6,361 nt of DNA from Streptococcaceae bacterium (lineage in GTDB: Bacteria > Bacillota > Bacilli > Lactobacillales > Streptococcaceae). Positions within the stretch are counted from its first letter, which is position 1. Each line of letters opens with the position of its first letter. The DNA lies in NCBI GenBank assembly GCA_031259195.1, contig JAIRLR010000062.1:1-6361 (forward strand), in the 5' to 3' direction. Positions 1 to 6,361 of this stretch are shown here, piece after piece. A model generated the notes under the pieces. That model ran no database searches. It saw only the letters and a list, made by a program, of their open reading frames with translations, and was not told the origin of the DNA. A program made the translations under genes and the position numbers.

Positions 1-1
1 T

Positions 2-1639
2 GCTATCGAGTTAAACTACAAGGCCAAAAACGGCGAAACTTATATTTTTCATTTGATTGATACACCAGGACATGTGGATTTTACATACGAGGTATCGCGT
101 TCACTAGCGGCTTGTGAAGGCGCTGTTTTGGTGGTAGATGCAGCGCAAGGTATTGAAGCGCAAACTTTGGCTAATGTATATTTAGCTTTGGATAATGATC
201 TAGAAATTTTACCGGTGATTAATAAAATTGATCTGCCAGCAGCTGATCCTAAGCGAGTGCGAAGTGAGATCGAAGATATCATTGGCATTGATGCTAGTGA
301 AGCTGTTTTAGCCAGTGCGAAAGCTGGCATTGGGATTGAAGAGTTATTGGAGCAGATCGTTGCTAAGGTCCCTGCGCCGAAAGGCTCTATTGCGGCACCT
401 TTAAAGGCTTTAATTTTTGATTCAGTTTATGATTCGTATCGCGGTGTGATTTTAAATATTCGTGTAATGGATGGTGCAGTGAAACCAGGAGATACTATTC
501 AGTTAATGTCAAATGGTAAAACATTTGAAGTGACTGAGGTAGGTGTTTTTTCGCCCAAAGCGATTCAAAGAGAAGAGTTGATGGTAGGAGATGTTGGGTA
601 TTTAGCAGCCGCTATTAAGACAGTACAGGATACCCGTGTTGGTGACACCATTACTTTAGCAAATAATCCGACAAGCGAGGCTTTGCCTGGTTATCGAAAA
701 CTGAACTCCATGGTTTATTGTGGATTATATCCGATTGATACCTCGCGTTATAAAGATTTACGTGAAGCTTTGGAAAAATTACAGTTAAATGATGCTGCTT
801 TAATGTTTGAACCTGAAACTTCACAAGCTTTAGGGTTTGGTTTTCGCTGTGGCTTTTTGGGGCTTTTGCATATGGATGTAGTGCAGGAGCGACTTGAGCG
901 TGAGTTTAATCTAGAGTTGATTATGACTGCGCCTTCGGTTATTTATCATGTCAATTTAATGGATGGAGGGCAGATGATAGTGGATAATCCAGCTGCTTTT
1001 CCTGAGAGCGTTCGCATTAAAGCAGTGGAAGAGCCTTATGTTAAAGCTAAGATTATGGTGCCAAATGATTACGTCGGTGCAGTTATGGAGTTGCCCCAGA
1101 GAAAACGCGGCGAGTTTGTGACAATGGATTATATGGATGATTATCGGGTCAATGTTCTTTACAATCTTCCACTATCCGAGATTGTTTTTGATTTTTTTGA
1201 TAAGTTAAAATCCAGCACCAAAGGCTACGCCTCTTTTGATTACGAAATAAGCGGATATCGCGCAAGTAACTTGGTTAAGATGGATATTTTACTAAATAGC
1301 CAAAAAGTTGATGCATTGTCGTTTATTGTTCACCGCGACTTTGCTTATGAACGTGGAAAAACGATAGTAGAAAAATTAAAAAAAATAATTCCTCGTCAAC
1401 AGTTTGAAGTGCCTGTACAGGCGGCAATTGGTCAGAAGATCGTGGCGCGCAGTGATATTAAAGCGCTGCGGAAAAATGTTTTGGCAAAGTGTTATGGTGG
1501 TGATGTGACGCGTAAGCGCAAGCTTTTGGAAAAACAAAAAGAAGGCAAAAAGCGCATGAAGCAGATCGGAAGTGTGGAAGTGCCGCAAGAAGCGTTTTTA
1601 AGTGTGCTTTCAATGAATGAAGATGAGAAAAAGAAATAA
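2..1639 (+). CDS. lepA: Elongation factor 4 (LepA) GTPase, 5' end cut by window edge
   Basis: Ribosome-binding translational GTPase (EF4/LepA), known to back-translocate or remodel stalled ribosomes and to help initiation-stage assembly. The frame is open from base 2, and 545 residues are present against roughly 600-612 for the family, so about 60 N-terminal residues with the P-loop (G1) and switch I (G2) lie off the left edge. What remains shows, in local residue numbers, G3 DTPGH at 20-24, G4 NKID at 74-77 and G5 SAK at 105-107. The beta-barrel domain II, the EF-G-like domains III and V, and the LepA-specific basic C-terminal domain follow; the last is recognisable by [20 protein letters not shown] and then [10 protein letters not shown]. 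The TTG at 53 is not a start: it falls inside the conserved FHLIDTPGH segment, which continues in frame upstream. The stop TAA at 1637-1639 overlaps the ribosome binding site of the next gene. Identification is very secure. Confidence 0.98.
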   Translation, partial: AIELNYKAKNGETYIFHLIDTPGHVDFTYEVSRSLAACEGAVLVVDAAQGIEAQTLANVYLALDNDLEILPVINKIDLPAADPKRVRSEIEDIIGIDASEAVLASAKAGIGIEELLEQIVAKVPAPKGSIAAPLKALIFDSVYDSYRGVILNIRVMDGAVKPGDTIQLMSNGKTFEVTEVGVFSPKAIQREELMVGDVGYLAAAIKTVQDTRVGDTITLANNPTSEALPGYRKLNSMVYCGLYPIDTSRYKDLREALEKLQLNDAALMFEPETSQALGFGFRCGFLGLLHMDVVQERLEREFNLELIMTAPSVIYHVNLMDGGQMIVDNPAAFPESVRIKAVEEPYVKAKIMVPNDYVGAVMELPQRKRGEFVTMDYMDDYRVNVLYNLPLSEIVFDFFDKLKSSTKGYASFDYEISGYRASNLVKMDILLNSQKVDALSFIVHRDFAYERGKTIVEKLKKIIPRQQFEVPVQAAIGQKIVARSDIKALRKNVLAKCYGGDVTRKRKLLEKQKEGKKRMKQIGSVEVPQEAFLSVLSMNEDEKKK

Positions 1640-1644
1640 GGAGA
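1638..1644 (+). promoter_or_regulatory. Ribosome binding site of ppaC, overlapping the lepA stop
   Basis: AAGGAGA lies 5 bases before the ATG at 1650 and shares two bases with the lepA stop codon TAA. It fixes the ppaC start at 1650 instead of the in-frame ATGs at 1617 and 1623. Those lie within lepA, lack a good site at the right distance, and would add a charged N-terminal tail that the family does not have. The overlap suggests that ribosomes ending lepA can reinitiate on ppaC. Confidence 0.85.
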
Positions 1645-1649
1645 TTGCT

Positions 1650-2582
1650 ATGTCAAAGATTTTAGTTTTTGGTCACCAAAACCCTGATACAGATGCTTTC
1701 GCTTCAGCTATCGGCTTTTCTTACTTAGCAAAGCAAAAGTTTAAGCTAAATACCGAAGCCGTTGCTTTAGGGCAACCAAACGAAGAAACGAAGTATGCAT
1801 TAGATTTTTTTAAGATAGACTCTCCACGTGTTATTAAATCTGCTGCCTCAGAAAATGTGGATACGGTTATCTTAACGGATCATAATGAATTTCAACAGTC
1901 AATTAGCGATATCAAGGAGCTTACAATCTGGGGTGTGGTTGATCATCATCGGATTGCTAACTTTGCCACAACGGATCCTGTGTTTTTTAGGGCAGAGCCA
2001 GTAGGCTCATCTTCATCAATCGTAGGACGAATGTTTAAAGAAAACCAAATAGAAATTCCTAAAAGAATTGCAGGGATCCTTGTATCAGCCATTATTTCTG
2101 ATACATTATTATTTAAATCACCAACAACTCATCCAAGTGATCGCACAATTGCGCAATATTTAGCAAAAATCGCCGGGGTCGATCTTGAAGTTTATGGTTT
2201 GGAGCTGTTAAAGGCTGGAGTCAATTTAGCCTCTAAATCAGAAAATGAATTGCTAAGCTTAGATGCAAAAACTTTCCCTTTAAATGGACAAAATGTGCGG
2301 GTTGCTCAAATTAATACTGTCAATATTGCTGAGATTTTAACTCGTCAAAATGCTCTAGAAAAAGCAATGAAGTCTGAGAGTGAACAAAATGGTTATAGTG
2401 ATTTTATTTTGATGATCACAGATATTTTGAATAGTAATTCTGAAATTTTAGTTGTAGGTGAAAATCAGAGTAAAGCCGAAGCAGCCTTTAACGTTAAGCT
2501 TCAAGATAACCGTACTTTCCTAAAAGGCGTGGTTTCTCGTAAAAAACAGATTATTCCTCAGTTGACGGAAGCGTTTGAGTAA
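1650..2582 (+). CDS. ppaC: Manganese-dependent inorganic pyrophosphatase (family II)
   Basis: Cytosolic family II pyrophosphatase that hydrolyses pyrophosphate to two phosphates, pulling biosynthetic reactions forward. At 310 residues it matches the usual length of about 307-311. The N-terminal DHH domain has all expected metal ligands: H9, D13 and D15 in [10 protein letters not shown]77 in LTDHNE, the DHH signature D98-H99-H100, and D151 in IISDTLLF. The C-terminal DHHA2 domain ends with the substrate-binding SRKKQ at 296-300. There is no CBS or DRTGG regulatory insert, so this is the compact form without the nucleotide-binding domain. The start is set by the AAGGAGA at 1638-1644. It sits 10 bases after lepA and 12 bases before rodA, consistent with one transcript. 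Its likely partner in this cluster is GalU, which releases pyrophosphate. The function is secure; the co-transcription is inferred from spacing. Confidence 0.97.
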   Translation: MSKILVFGHQNPDTDAFASAIGFSYLAKQKFKLNTEAVALGQPNEETKYALDFFKIDSPRVIKSAASENVDTVILTDHNEFQQSISDIKELTIWGVVDHHRIANFATTDPVFFRAEPVGSSSSIVGRMFKENQIEIPKRIAGILVSAIISDTLLFKSPTTHPSDRTIAQYLAKIAGVDLEVYGLELLKAGVNLASKSENELLSLDAKTFPLNGQNVRVAQINTVNIAEILTRQNALEKAMKSESEQNGYSDFILMITDILNSNSEILVVGENQSKAEAAFNVKLQDNRTFLKGVVSRKKQIIPQLTEAFE

Positions 2583-2594
2583 GAGAGGTATCAA

Positions 2595-3770
2595 GTGAAA
2601 AAAACAAGGCAAAATGTATTCGATTCATGCATTAATTATGGGGTATTAATGCCTGTTTTTGTTTTAATATTAATTGGTTTGCTGTCGCTTTTTATTGCTT
2701 TAAAGCATTCACCTTACGAGAAAGTTCTACTAGTAGAGATGATGGCAAAGCAGATGGCATGGATTGTTATTGGTGTGATTGCAATGATTGTTGTAATGCA
2801 TATCAATTTACATGTCTTATGGTTGTTATCTATTCCCTCATATCTTTTAGGACTGGGGGCGATGATTTTGCCGCTGTTTTTTTATAATCCATCCTTGGTA
2901 AAGGCAACTGGCGCGAAAAACTGGGTTAGCATTGGTTCTCAAACGTTATTTCAACCTTCAGAATTAATGAAAATTGCTTATATTTTATTTTTGGCTTGGA
3001 TTATCATGCGGCATAATACCAAGTTTTTGGAACGAAAAGTTTCCAGTGATTTGTTTTTAATTGGCAAACTGCTGCTGGCAACTCTGCCAATACTTATAAT
3101 GCTAAAACTACAAAATGACTTTGGGACTGTTTTGGTTTTCTTAGCTATTTTATGTGGCATGACAGTACTATCTGGCGTTTCTTGGAAAATTTTATTTCCG
3201 GGAATTTTAGCAATTTTACTTTTGATTGGCATTTTTATTTTTTTAATAACTAATGACTTGGGACGACAGATTCTTAAAAAAACCCATATTTTACAAAATT
3301 ATCAGTTAGCGCGAATTGATGCCTGGCTTAATCCCTTCCATGATGCAACTGGAAAGTCTTATCAGCAAAAGCAAGGATTGCTTGCAATTGGTTCAGGAGG
3401 GTTGCTTGGAAAAGGTTTTGATAAAACACAAGTTTATGTTCCTGTTCGCGAGTCAGATATGATTTTTACCATAATTGGTGAAAATTTTGGTTTTGTTGGC
3501 AGCACATTGGTTATTCTATTATATTTTCTTTTGATTTATCATATGATTAAAATCACTCTTGAATCAAATAACCAATTTTACACCTATATTGCAACAGGTT
3601 TGATCATGATGATTTTATTTCATGTTTTTGAAAATGTTGGCGCTAATATTGGTTTGCTGCCTTTAACAGGTATCCCGCTTCCGTTTGTATCGCAGGGCGG
3701 ATCCTCAATGGTAGGAAATCTTTTAGGTGTTGGTTTGATGTTGTCTATGTATTATAGGAGATCGATATGA
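2595..3770 (+). CDS. rodA: SEDS-family peptidoglycan glycosyltransferase, RodA type
   Basis: Polytopic membrane protein of the FtsW/RodA/SpoVE (SEDS) family, which polymerises lipid II into glycan strands together with a class B penicillin-binding protein. Its 391 residues are normal length. Hydrophobic segments fit about ten membrane helices, with the large extracellular loop 4 at about 219-290. Family motifs are GAKNWVSIG (106-114) followed by FQPSELMK (119-126), LQNDFGT (172-178), RIDAWLNPF (240-248), [11 protein letters not shown] (264-274), [10 protein letters not shown] (282-291), [19 protein letters not shown] (346-364) and SQGGSS (366-371). D288 in RESDMIF aligns, by my reading, with the essential aspartate of other SEDS proteins. 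The wording of these motifs favours RodA (elongation) over FtsW (division), but I cannot exclude a third SEDS paralogue. The start is GTG at 2595, with GAGAGG at 2583-2588 six bases upstream. The stop overlaps galU in an ATGA. The partner PBP is not in this window. Confidence 0.9.
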   Translation: MKKTRQNVFDSCINYGVLMPVFVLILIGLLSLFIALKHSPYEKVLLVEMMAKQMAWIVIGVIAMIVVMHINLHVLWLLSIPSYLLGLGAMILPLFFYNPSLVKATGAKNWVSIGSQTLFQPSELMKIAYILFLAWIIMRHNTKFLERKVSSDLFLIGKLLLATLPILIMLKLQNDFGTVLVFLAILCGMTVLSGVSWKILFPGILAILLLIGIFIFLITNDLGRQILKKTHILQNYQLARIDAWLNPFHDATGKSYQQKQGLLAIGSGGLLGKGFDKTQVYVPVRESDMIFTIIGENFGFVGSTLVILLYFLLIYHMIKITLESNNQFYTYIATGLIMMILFHVFENVGANIGLLPLTGIPLPFVSQGGSSMVGNLLGVGLMLSMYYRRSI

Positions 3771-4714
3771 AAGTTAGAAAAGCAGTGATTCCTGCAGCTG
3801 GTTTAGGTACACGTTTTTTGCCGGTAACGAAGGCGATGGCTAAAGAGATGCTGCCAATTGTGGATAAGCCGACAATTCAATTTATTGTTGAAGAAGCATT
3901 GGCATCAGGAATTGAGGATATTTTAGTTATTATCGGCAAGGGAAAACGTTCGATTGAAGATCATTTTGACTCTAATTTTGAATTGGAAGAAACGCTTCGT
4001 AGCAAGAGTAAAAACGAACTGTTAAAAATGGTAGAGGAAACAACAAATATTAATCTTCATTTTATTCGTCAGCCTTATCCTAAAGGCTTGGGACATGCAG
4101 TGCTTCAAGCCGAAGCATTTGTAGGTGGGGAACCCTTTGTCGTAATGCTTGGGGATGATTTGATGATGGATAAAACTCCTTTGACAAAGCAGCTGATGAA
4201 TGATTACAAAAAAACACACGCTTCAACTATTGCTGTTATGAAGATTCCTCATGAAGAAGTTTCTTCCTATGGGGTGATTGAACCACATGGTGAGGTGAAA
4301 GGCGCTTTATACAATGTTGCTTCCTTTGTGGAAAAACCCAAATCTGAAGAAGCTCCCTCAAACTTAGCAATTATCGGTCGTTATTTGTTAACTCCGGAAA
4401 TTTTTGATGTTTTAAAGCATCAAAAACCTGGTGCAGGAGGTGAGATTCAACTAACAGATGCAATCGATGCCTTAAATAAAACCCAAAGAGTGTTTGCCCA
4501 TGAGTTTAAAGGAAAACGCTACGATGTTGGCGATAAATTTGGCTTTTTAAAAACATCAATTGAGTATGGTTTAACACATGATCAAGTAAAAGATGATCTT
4601 AAAAAATTTATTATCAAGTTGGGTAAAAAGCTTGAAGCAGGAAAAGAAGTCAAGCTTGCTTTAAATAACTTGGATAAAATATTTTCAGAAAATAAAAACG
4701 TAGAAGGAAGTTAA
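3767..4714 (+). CDS. galU: UTP-glucose-1-phosphate uridylyltransferase
   Basis: Cytosolic nucleotidyltransferase converting UTP and glucose 1-phosphate to UDP-glucose and pyrophosphate. UDP-glucose feeds the Leloir pathway, glycolipid anchors, teichoic acid glycosylation and exopolysaccharide. The nucleotide-binding signature is [20 protein letters not shown] at 8-27, with the catalytic lysine region EMLPIVDKP at 27-35. Other GalU/GtaB motifs follow: [11 protein letters not shown] (106-116), metal-site MLGDDL (127-132), SSYGVIEP (166-173), VEKP (188-191), [10 protein letters not shown] (204-213), [12 protein letters not shown] (222-233) and [10 protein letters not shown] (251-260). At 315 residues it is slightly longer than typical 290-305-residue homologues; the excess is a Lys/Asn-rich tail after about residue 288. 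The ATG at 3767 overlaps the rodA stop (ATGA) and has TAGGAG at 3755-3760 inside rodA, so translation is probably coupled. The enzyme assignment is secure; which polymer it serves here is not visible. Confidence 0.97.
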   Translation: MKVRKAVIPAAGLGTRFLPVTKAMAKEMLPIVDKPTIQFIVEEALASGIEDILVIIGKGKRSIEDHFDSNFELEETLRSKSKNELLKMVEETTNINLHFIRQPYPKGLGHAVLQAEAFVGGEPFVVMLGDDLMMDKTPLTKQLMNDYKKTHASTIAVMKIPHEEVSSYGVIEPHGEVKGALYNVASFVEKPKSEEAPSNLAIIGRYLLTPEIFDVLKHQKPGAGGEIQLTDAIDALNKTQRVFAHEFKGKRYDVGDKFGFLKTSIEYGLTHDQVKDDLKKFIIKLGKKLEAGKEVKLALNNLDKIFSENKNVEGS

Positions 4715-4716
4715 TA

Positions 4717-5358
4717 ATGCCAGTCTTATTTTTAAACTTTAATGAAATGCTGCAAAATTTATTAAATCAGCAAGTTTTGTCTTTTTATATGGTTATGATT
4801 GCCATCATCTTTATTGAAACGGGAATTGTGATCTTTCCCTTTTTGCCAGGAGATTCTATTTTATTTTTTGCTGGCAGTTTAGCAGCTTTAAAAAGCTCAG
4901 AAGTCTCGGTTTGGTTTTTGATAATTAGCTTATCGATCACGGCATTTATTGCTAATATGCTGAATTTTGAGCTAGGAAAACGCTTTGGCGAATCTTTGCC
5001 AAGGCATCCAAAGTTTAGTAAATTTTTAAAACCGAAACATATTGAAGAAGCGCATAAATTTTTTAAAAAATATGGAACTTTTGCTGTTTTTTTAGGGCGT
5101 TTTATGCCGATTATTCGGACAATTGTGCCGTTTACTGCTGGTAGCAGCTTTATGCCGTATAAAAAATTTGTGACTTTTAATTTTTTAGGCGGCGTTACTT
5201 GGGTTGTTTTATCTGTTGGCGCAGGATTTTTATTTGGTCAAGTTTCTTTTGTGAAAAAACATTTTGAAGCCATTATGTTGGCAATTATTTTTATTTCTTT
5301 ATTGCCAGCAGTAATTATGGCAGCAAAACGTTGGTTGAAAAACAGACAAACGTCTTGA
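4717..5358 (+). CDS. DedA-family (SNARE-associated/VTT domain) membrane protein
   Basis: Integral membrane protein of the DedA superfamily, whose members act in lipid transport and membrane homeostasis; some are undecaprenyl phosphate or phospholipid transporters. At 213 residues it has the usual family length. Visible parts are a first hydrophobic helix at about 22-35, the re-entrant motif FIETGIVIFPFLPGDSILF at 32-50, a second hydrophobic stretch at about 65-82, and the second signature GRFMPIIRTIVPFTAGSSFM at 127-146. Two C-terminal helices (about 156-175 and 184-202) and a basic tail follow. E34, D46, R128 and R134 have the same spacing as E39/D51 and R130/R136, the functionally important residues of E. 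coli YqjA/YghB. GAAGGAAG at 4703-4710 lies six bases before the ATG and inside galU, and the gap to galU is two bases, so it belongs to the same operon. A transport role specifically for undecaprenyl phosphate is inference. Confidence 0.93.
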   Translation: MPVLFLNFNEMLQNLLNQQVLSFYMVMIAIIFIETGIVIFPFLPGDSILFFAGSLAALKSSEVSVWFLIISLSITAFIANMLNFELGKRFGESLPRHPKFSKFLKPKHIEEAHKFFKKYGTFAVFLGRFMPIIRTIVPFTAGSSFMPYKKFVTFNFLGGVTWVVLSVGAGFLFGQVSFVKKHFEAIMLAIIFISLLPAVIMAAKRWLKNRQTS

Positions 5359-5366
5359 TCCTAAAT

Positions 5367-5403
5367 TTATAATTAACCTAATCAAAGTGTTATAATTCTC
5401 CAT
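5367..5403 (+). promoter_or_regulatory. Extended -10 promoter with duplicated TATAAT element, for the DUF948-ytxH unit
   Basis: A perfect extended -10 (TG at 5388-5389, one base, TATAAT at 5391-5396) sits 31 bases before the next ATG, so transcription would begin near 5402-5404 and leave a leader of about 25 bases. No good TTGACA-like -35 lies 16-18 bases upstream, so recognition would rest on the extended -10. The 8-base word TTATAATT occurs twice, at 5367-5374 and 5390-5397, giving two consensus -10 hexamers 23 bases apart. The upstream copy has no TG extension or clear -35. I see no terminator hairpin for the preceding operon in this gap, so read-through is possible. Confidence 0.75.
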
Positions 5404-5427
5404 AGAAAAATTTAAGGAGGCAAAAAA

Positions 5428-5859
5428 ATGACTGGTGGTGATATTGCGTTAATAATTATTGCTGCAGCTTTTTCATTGTTGGTTTTAACGCTGATTATTT
5501 TATCCAGCAAAGTAGTCAAAATGGTGAACTCTCTAAATCAGACGATTGAAACAACTAATAAAACGATTGGTGTTGTTACAAAAGAAGTTGATGTGCTAAC
5601 TCATCAAGTAGATGTATTGCTGAGCAAAACCAATGCTTTAGTGGAAGATGTAAGTGAAAAAGTCGCAACAATCGATCCTTTCTTTACAGCTGTAGCTGAC
5701 TTAAGTGTAAGTGTTAGTGACCTAAACACACAAAGTCGTAAGTTATTAACACATGTTAGTGCCAGTACCAAAACGGCTGGTAAAATTGCATCAATGACCG
5801 TTTTAGGAAGGCATGCTTTTAAGCTCTTAAAAAAGAGAAATAAGAAAAAAGGAAGATGA
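5428..5859 (+). CDS. DUF948 membrane-anchored coiled-coil protein (YtxG-like)
   Basis: Small protein of 143 residues with one N-terminal membrane helix (about 5-27) and a long, probably helical cytoplasmic part ending in a very basic tail (KKRNKKKGR). It matches the DUF948 family through the pattern around VDVLTHQVDVLLSKTNALVEDV (54-75), then IDPFF (82-86) and VADLSVSVSDLN (89-100). The heptad-like repetition VDVLTHQ-VDVLLSK suggests a coiled coil. The Bacillus relative YtxG is encoded in a SigB-controlled general-stress operon; the molecular function is unknown. It has its own promoter (extended -10 at 5388-5396) and a strong AAGGAGG at 5414-5420, seven bases before the ATG. Its stop overlaps the ATG cluster at the start of the next gene, so the two are expressed together. 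The family is fairly secure; the stress role here is inferred from relatives. Confidence 0.85.
   Translation: MTGGDIALIIIAAAFSLLVLTLIILSSKVVKMVNSLNQTIETTNKTIGVVTKEVDVLTHQVDVLLSKTNALVEDVSEKVATIDPFFTAVADLSVSVSDLNTQSRKLLTHVSASTKTAGKIASMTVLGRHAFKLLKKRNKKKGR
5849..5855 (+). promoter_or_regulatory. Ribosome binding site choosing among three ytxH-like start codons
   Basis: AAGGAAG is followed by three consecutive in-frame ATGs at 5856, 5859 and 5862. Spacing is zero, three and six bases respectively, and only the last is near optimal. I therefore place the start at 5862, two bases after the upstream stop; the other choices would add one or two methionines and make a short overlap. Confidence 0.6.
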
Positions 5860-5861
5860 TG

Positions 5862-6236
5862 ATGGGAGAATCAAGTAGATTTTTTAAAGGTGCTTTTTTG
5901 GGTGGAGCAACAGCTTTAGTTGGTGCTGCTTTATTATCTCCCAAAGCTAAAAACGCGTTACGCAAAGATATGCATGATAAAATCAATGGGTTTACAAAAC
6001 AATATCCCGAAGCCACAGAATTTGTAAAAAATAAAACAGGCGATGTATTGGATTGCTTAGAAATTATAAAAGAAAATTTAAATAAATATACAGATGGCAA
6101 GTTTGATAGTTGGCTAAATAAAACCTTTGACCAGCCTACTTCTTTTGAAGAAACTTCAGTTAAAATGACTGATGAATTACCAAAAGAGGAAGATATTGTT
6201 CTTACAATGGATAATTTTGTAACTAGTGATCAATAA
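5862..6236 (+). CDS. YtxH-like (general stress/gas-vesicle-like) small membrane protein
   Basis: Protein of 124 residues from the ATG at 5862 (126 if the ATG at 5856 is used). Near its N-terminus is a glycine-rich hydrophobic segment, FFKGAFLGGATALVGAALLSP (7-27), followed by KAKNALRKDM. This is the layout of the YtxH family, where the glycine-zipper-like helix is followed by a charged helical body. The middle is amphipathic and lysine-rich. The last 30 or so residues are acidic (EETS, DELPKEED, MDN) and probably disordered. Bacillus YtxH belongs to the SigB general stress regulon and is encoded beside YtxG, matching the arrangement here; no biochemical activity is established. The acidic tail contrasts with the basic tail of the DUF948 protein, so an interaction is conceivable but unproven. 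A weak hairpin with a T-tract lies 46 bases after the stop. Confidence 0.8.
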   Translation: MGESSRFFKGAFLGGATALVGAALLSPKAKNALRKDMHDKINGFTKQYPEATEFVKNKTGDVLDCLEIIKENLNKYTDGKFDSWLNKTFDQPTSFEETSVKMTDELPKEEDIVLTMDNFVTSDQ

Positions 6237-6282
6237 AAAGACAAGTTAAAAGGTTCTAAGTAGCAAATTTTAGATAACTATT

Positions 6283-6305
6283 TCACATTTTTTGTGACTT
6301 TTTTT
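6283..6305 (+). terminator. Possible weak rho-independent terminator after the ytxH-like gene
   Basis: TCACA (6283-6287) can pair with TGTGA (6293-6297) across a five-T loop, and seven T residues follow at 6299-6305. The stem is only five pairs with two G-C pairs, so it is weak, but its position after the last gene and the T-tract fit an intrinsic terminator on the + strand. Confidence 0.45.
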
Positions 6306-6340
6306 GTTTCTGTCCTTACGTTTCTTTTTGTTATAGAGTT

Positions 6341-6356
6341 TGTTAGAATGGTGAGG
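6341..6356 (+). promoter_or_regulatory. Candidate extended -10 promoter pointing out of the right edge
   Basis: TG at 6341-6342, one base, then TAGAAT at 6344-6349 resembles the extended -10 seen before the DUF948 gene. The -35 region about 17 bases upstream is a T-rich tract (TTTCTT at 6321-6326) and not a good hexamer. It follows the putative terminator, so it probably serves a gene starting beyond 6361. Confidence 0.45.
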
Positions 6357-6361
6357 TTAAT

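Noticed and set aside
49..330. Minus-strand open frame of 93 codons opposite lepA
   Set aside because: It lies entirely antisense to the highly conserved G domain of LepA; its sequence has no recognisable family and no ribosome binding site was evident.
1378..1385. Run of eight A in lepA, possible slippage or sequencing-error site
   Set aside because: The frame is intact and encodes the expected conserved region on both sides, so there is no sign of frameshift or error.
1617..1649. Upstream in-frame ATGs that would extend ppaC by 11 residues
   Set aside because: They overlap lepA, lack a well-placed ribosome binding site, and would shift H9/D13/D15 away from their conserved family positions; the ATG at 1650 has AAGGAGA at ideal spacing.
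2978..3232. Minus-strand open frame opposite rodA
   Set aside because: Antisense shadow of a membrane protein gene; the strong coding signal is on the + strand and nothing suggests an independent gene.
3276..3284. Run of seven A then C in rodA resembling an A-AAA-AAC frameshift site
   Set aside because: The reading frame is AAA-AAA-ACC, not the phase needed for -1 slippage, and the zero frame continues through all conserved SEDS motifs.
5359..5427. Possible terminator for the lepA-dedA operon
   Set aside because: I find no stem of useful length followed by a T-tract in this gap; the TTATAATT copies form a direct repeat and not an inverted one.
5703..5720. Short repeated GTAAGTGTTAGTGA-like pattern in the DUF948 gene
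   Set aside because: It is explained by the SVSVSD protein pattern in a conserved part of the family; no further copies form an array.
5819..6100. Minus-strand open frame of 93 codons across the DUF948/ytxH-like junction
   Set aside because: It is opposite two real genes that have a promoter and ribosome binding sites on the + strand; its hydrophobic content comes from complementing Lys-rich codons.

Overview
The window looks like chromosomal backbone from a low-GC Gram-positive bacterium, most likely a lactic acid bacterium (Lactobacillales, Lactobacillaceae in the broad sense). The reasons are the AT-rich composition, strong AGGAGG-type ribosome binding sites, a DHH-family manganese pyrophosphatase of the Bacillus/lactobacillus type, a SEDS protein that reads like lactobacillar RodA, and a DUF948 plus YtxH pair typical of Firmicutes. 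I cannot name the genus with confidence. All genes lie on the + strand and every reading frame is intact, apart from lepA, which is cut by the left edge of the window.

Bases 2-5358 hold five genes packed like an operon: lepA (3' part, back-translocase/EF4), ppaC (Mn-dependent inorganic pyrophosphatase), rodA (SEDS peptidoglycan glycosyltransferase), galU (UTP-glucose-1-phosphate uridylyltransferase) and a DedA-family membrane protein. The gaps are 10, 12, -4 and 2 bases, and I see no terminator or convincing promoter between them. Ribosome binding sites lie inside or against the preceding gene, which suggests co-transcription and partly coupled translation.

A 69-base gap (5359-5427) carries a perfect extended -10 promoter (TG-N-TATAAT), and 23 bases upstream of it a second copy of the same 8-base TTATAATT element. 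This promoter drives a two-gene unit encoding a DUF948 membrane-anchored coiled-coil protein (YtxG-like) and a YtxH-like protein, a pair linked to the general stress response in Bacillus. The last 125 bases have no gene. They contain a weak T-tailed hairpin that may end the unit and a second extended -10 promoter pointing out of the right edge.

A plausible shared theme of the middle genes is cell-envelope assembly. GalU makes UDP-glucose and releases pyrophosphate, which PpaC can hydrolyse. RodA polymerises lipid II and releases undecaprenyl pyrophosphate, and DedA proteins are candidate recyclers of undecaprenyl phosphate. That link is inference from gene order and known family functions. 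I found no mobile element, CRISPR array, RNA gene or clearly novel system; the observations below are modest.
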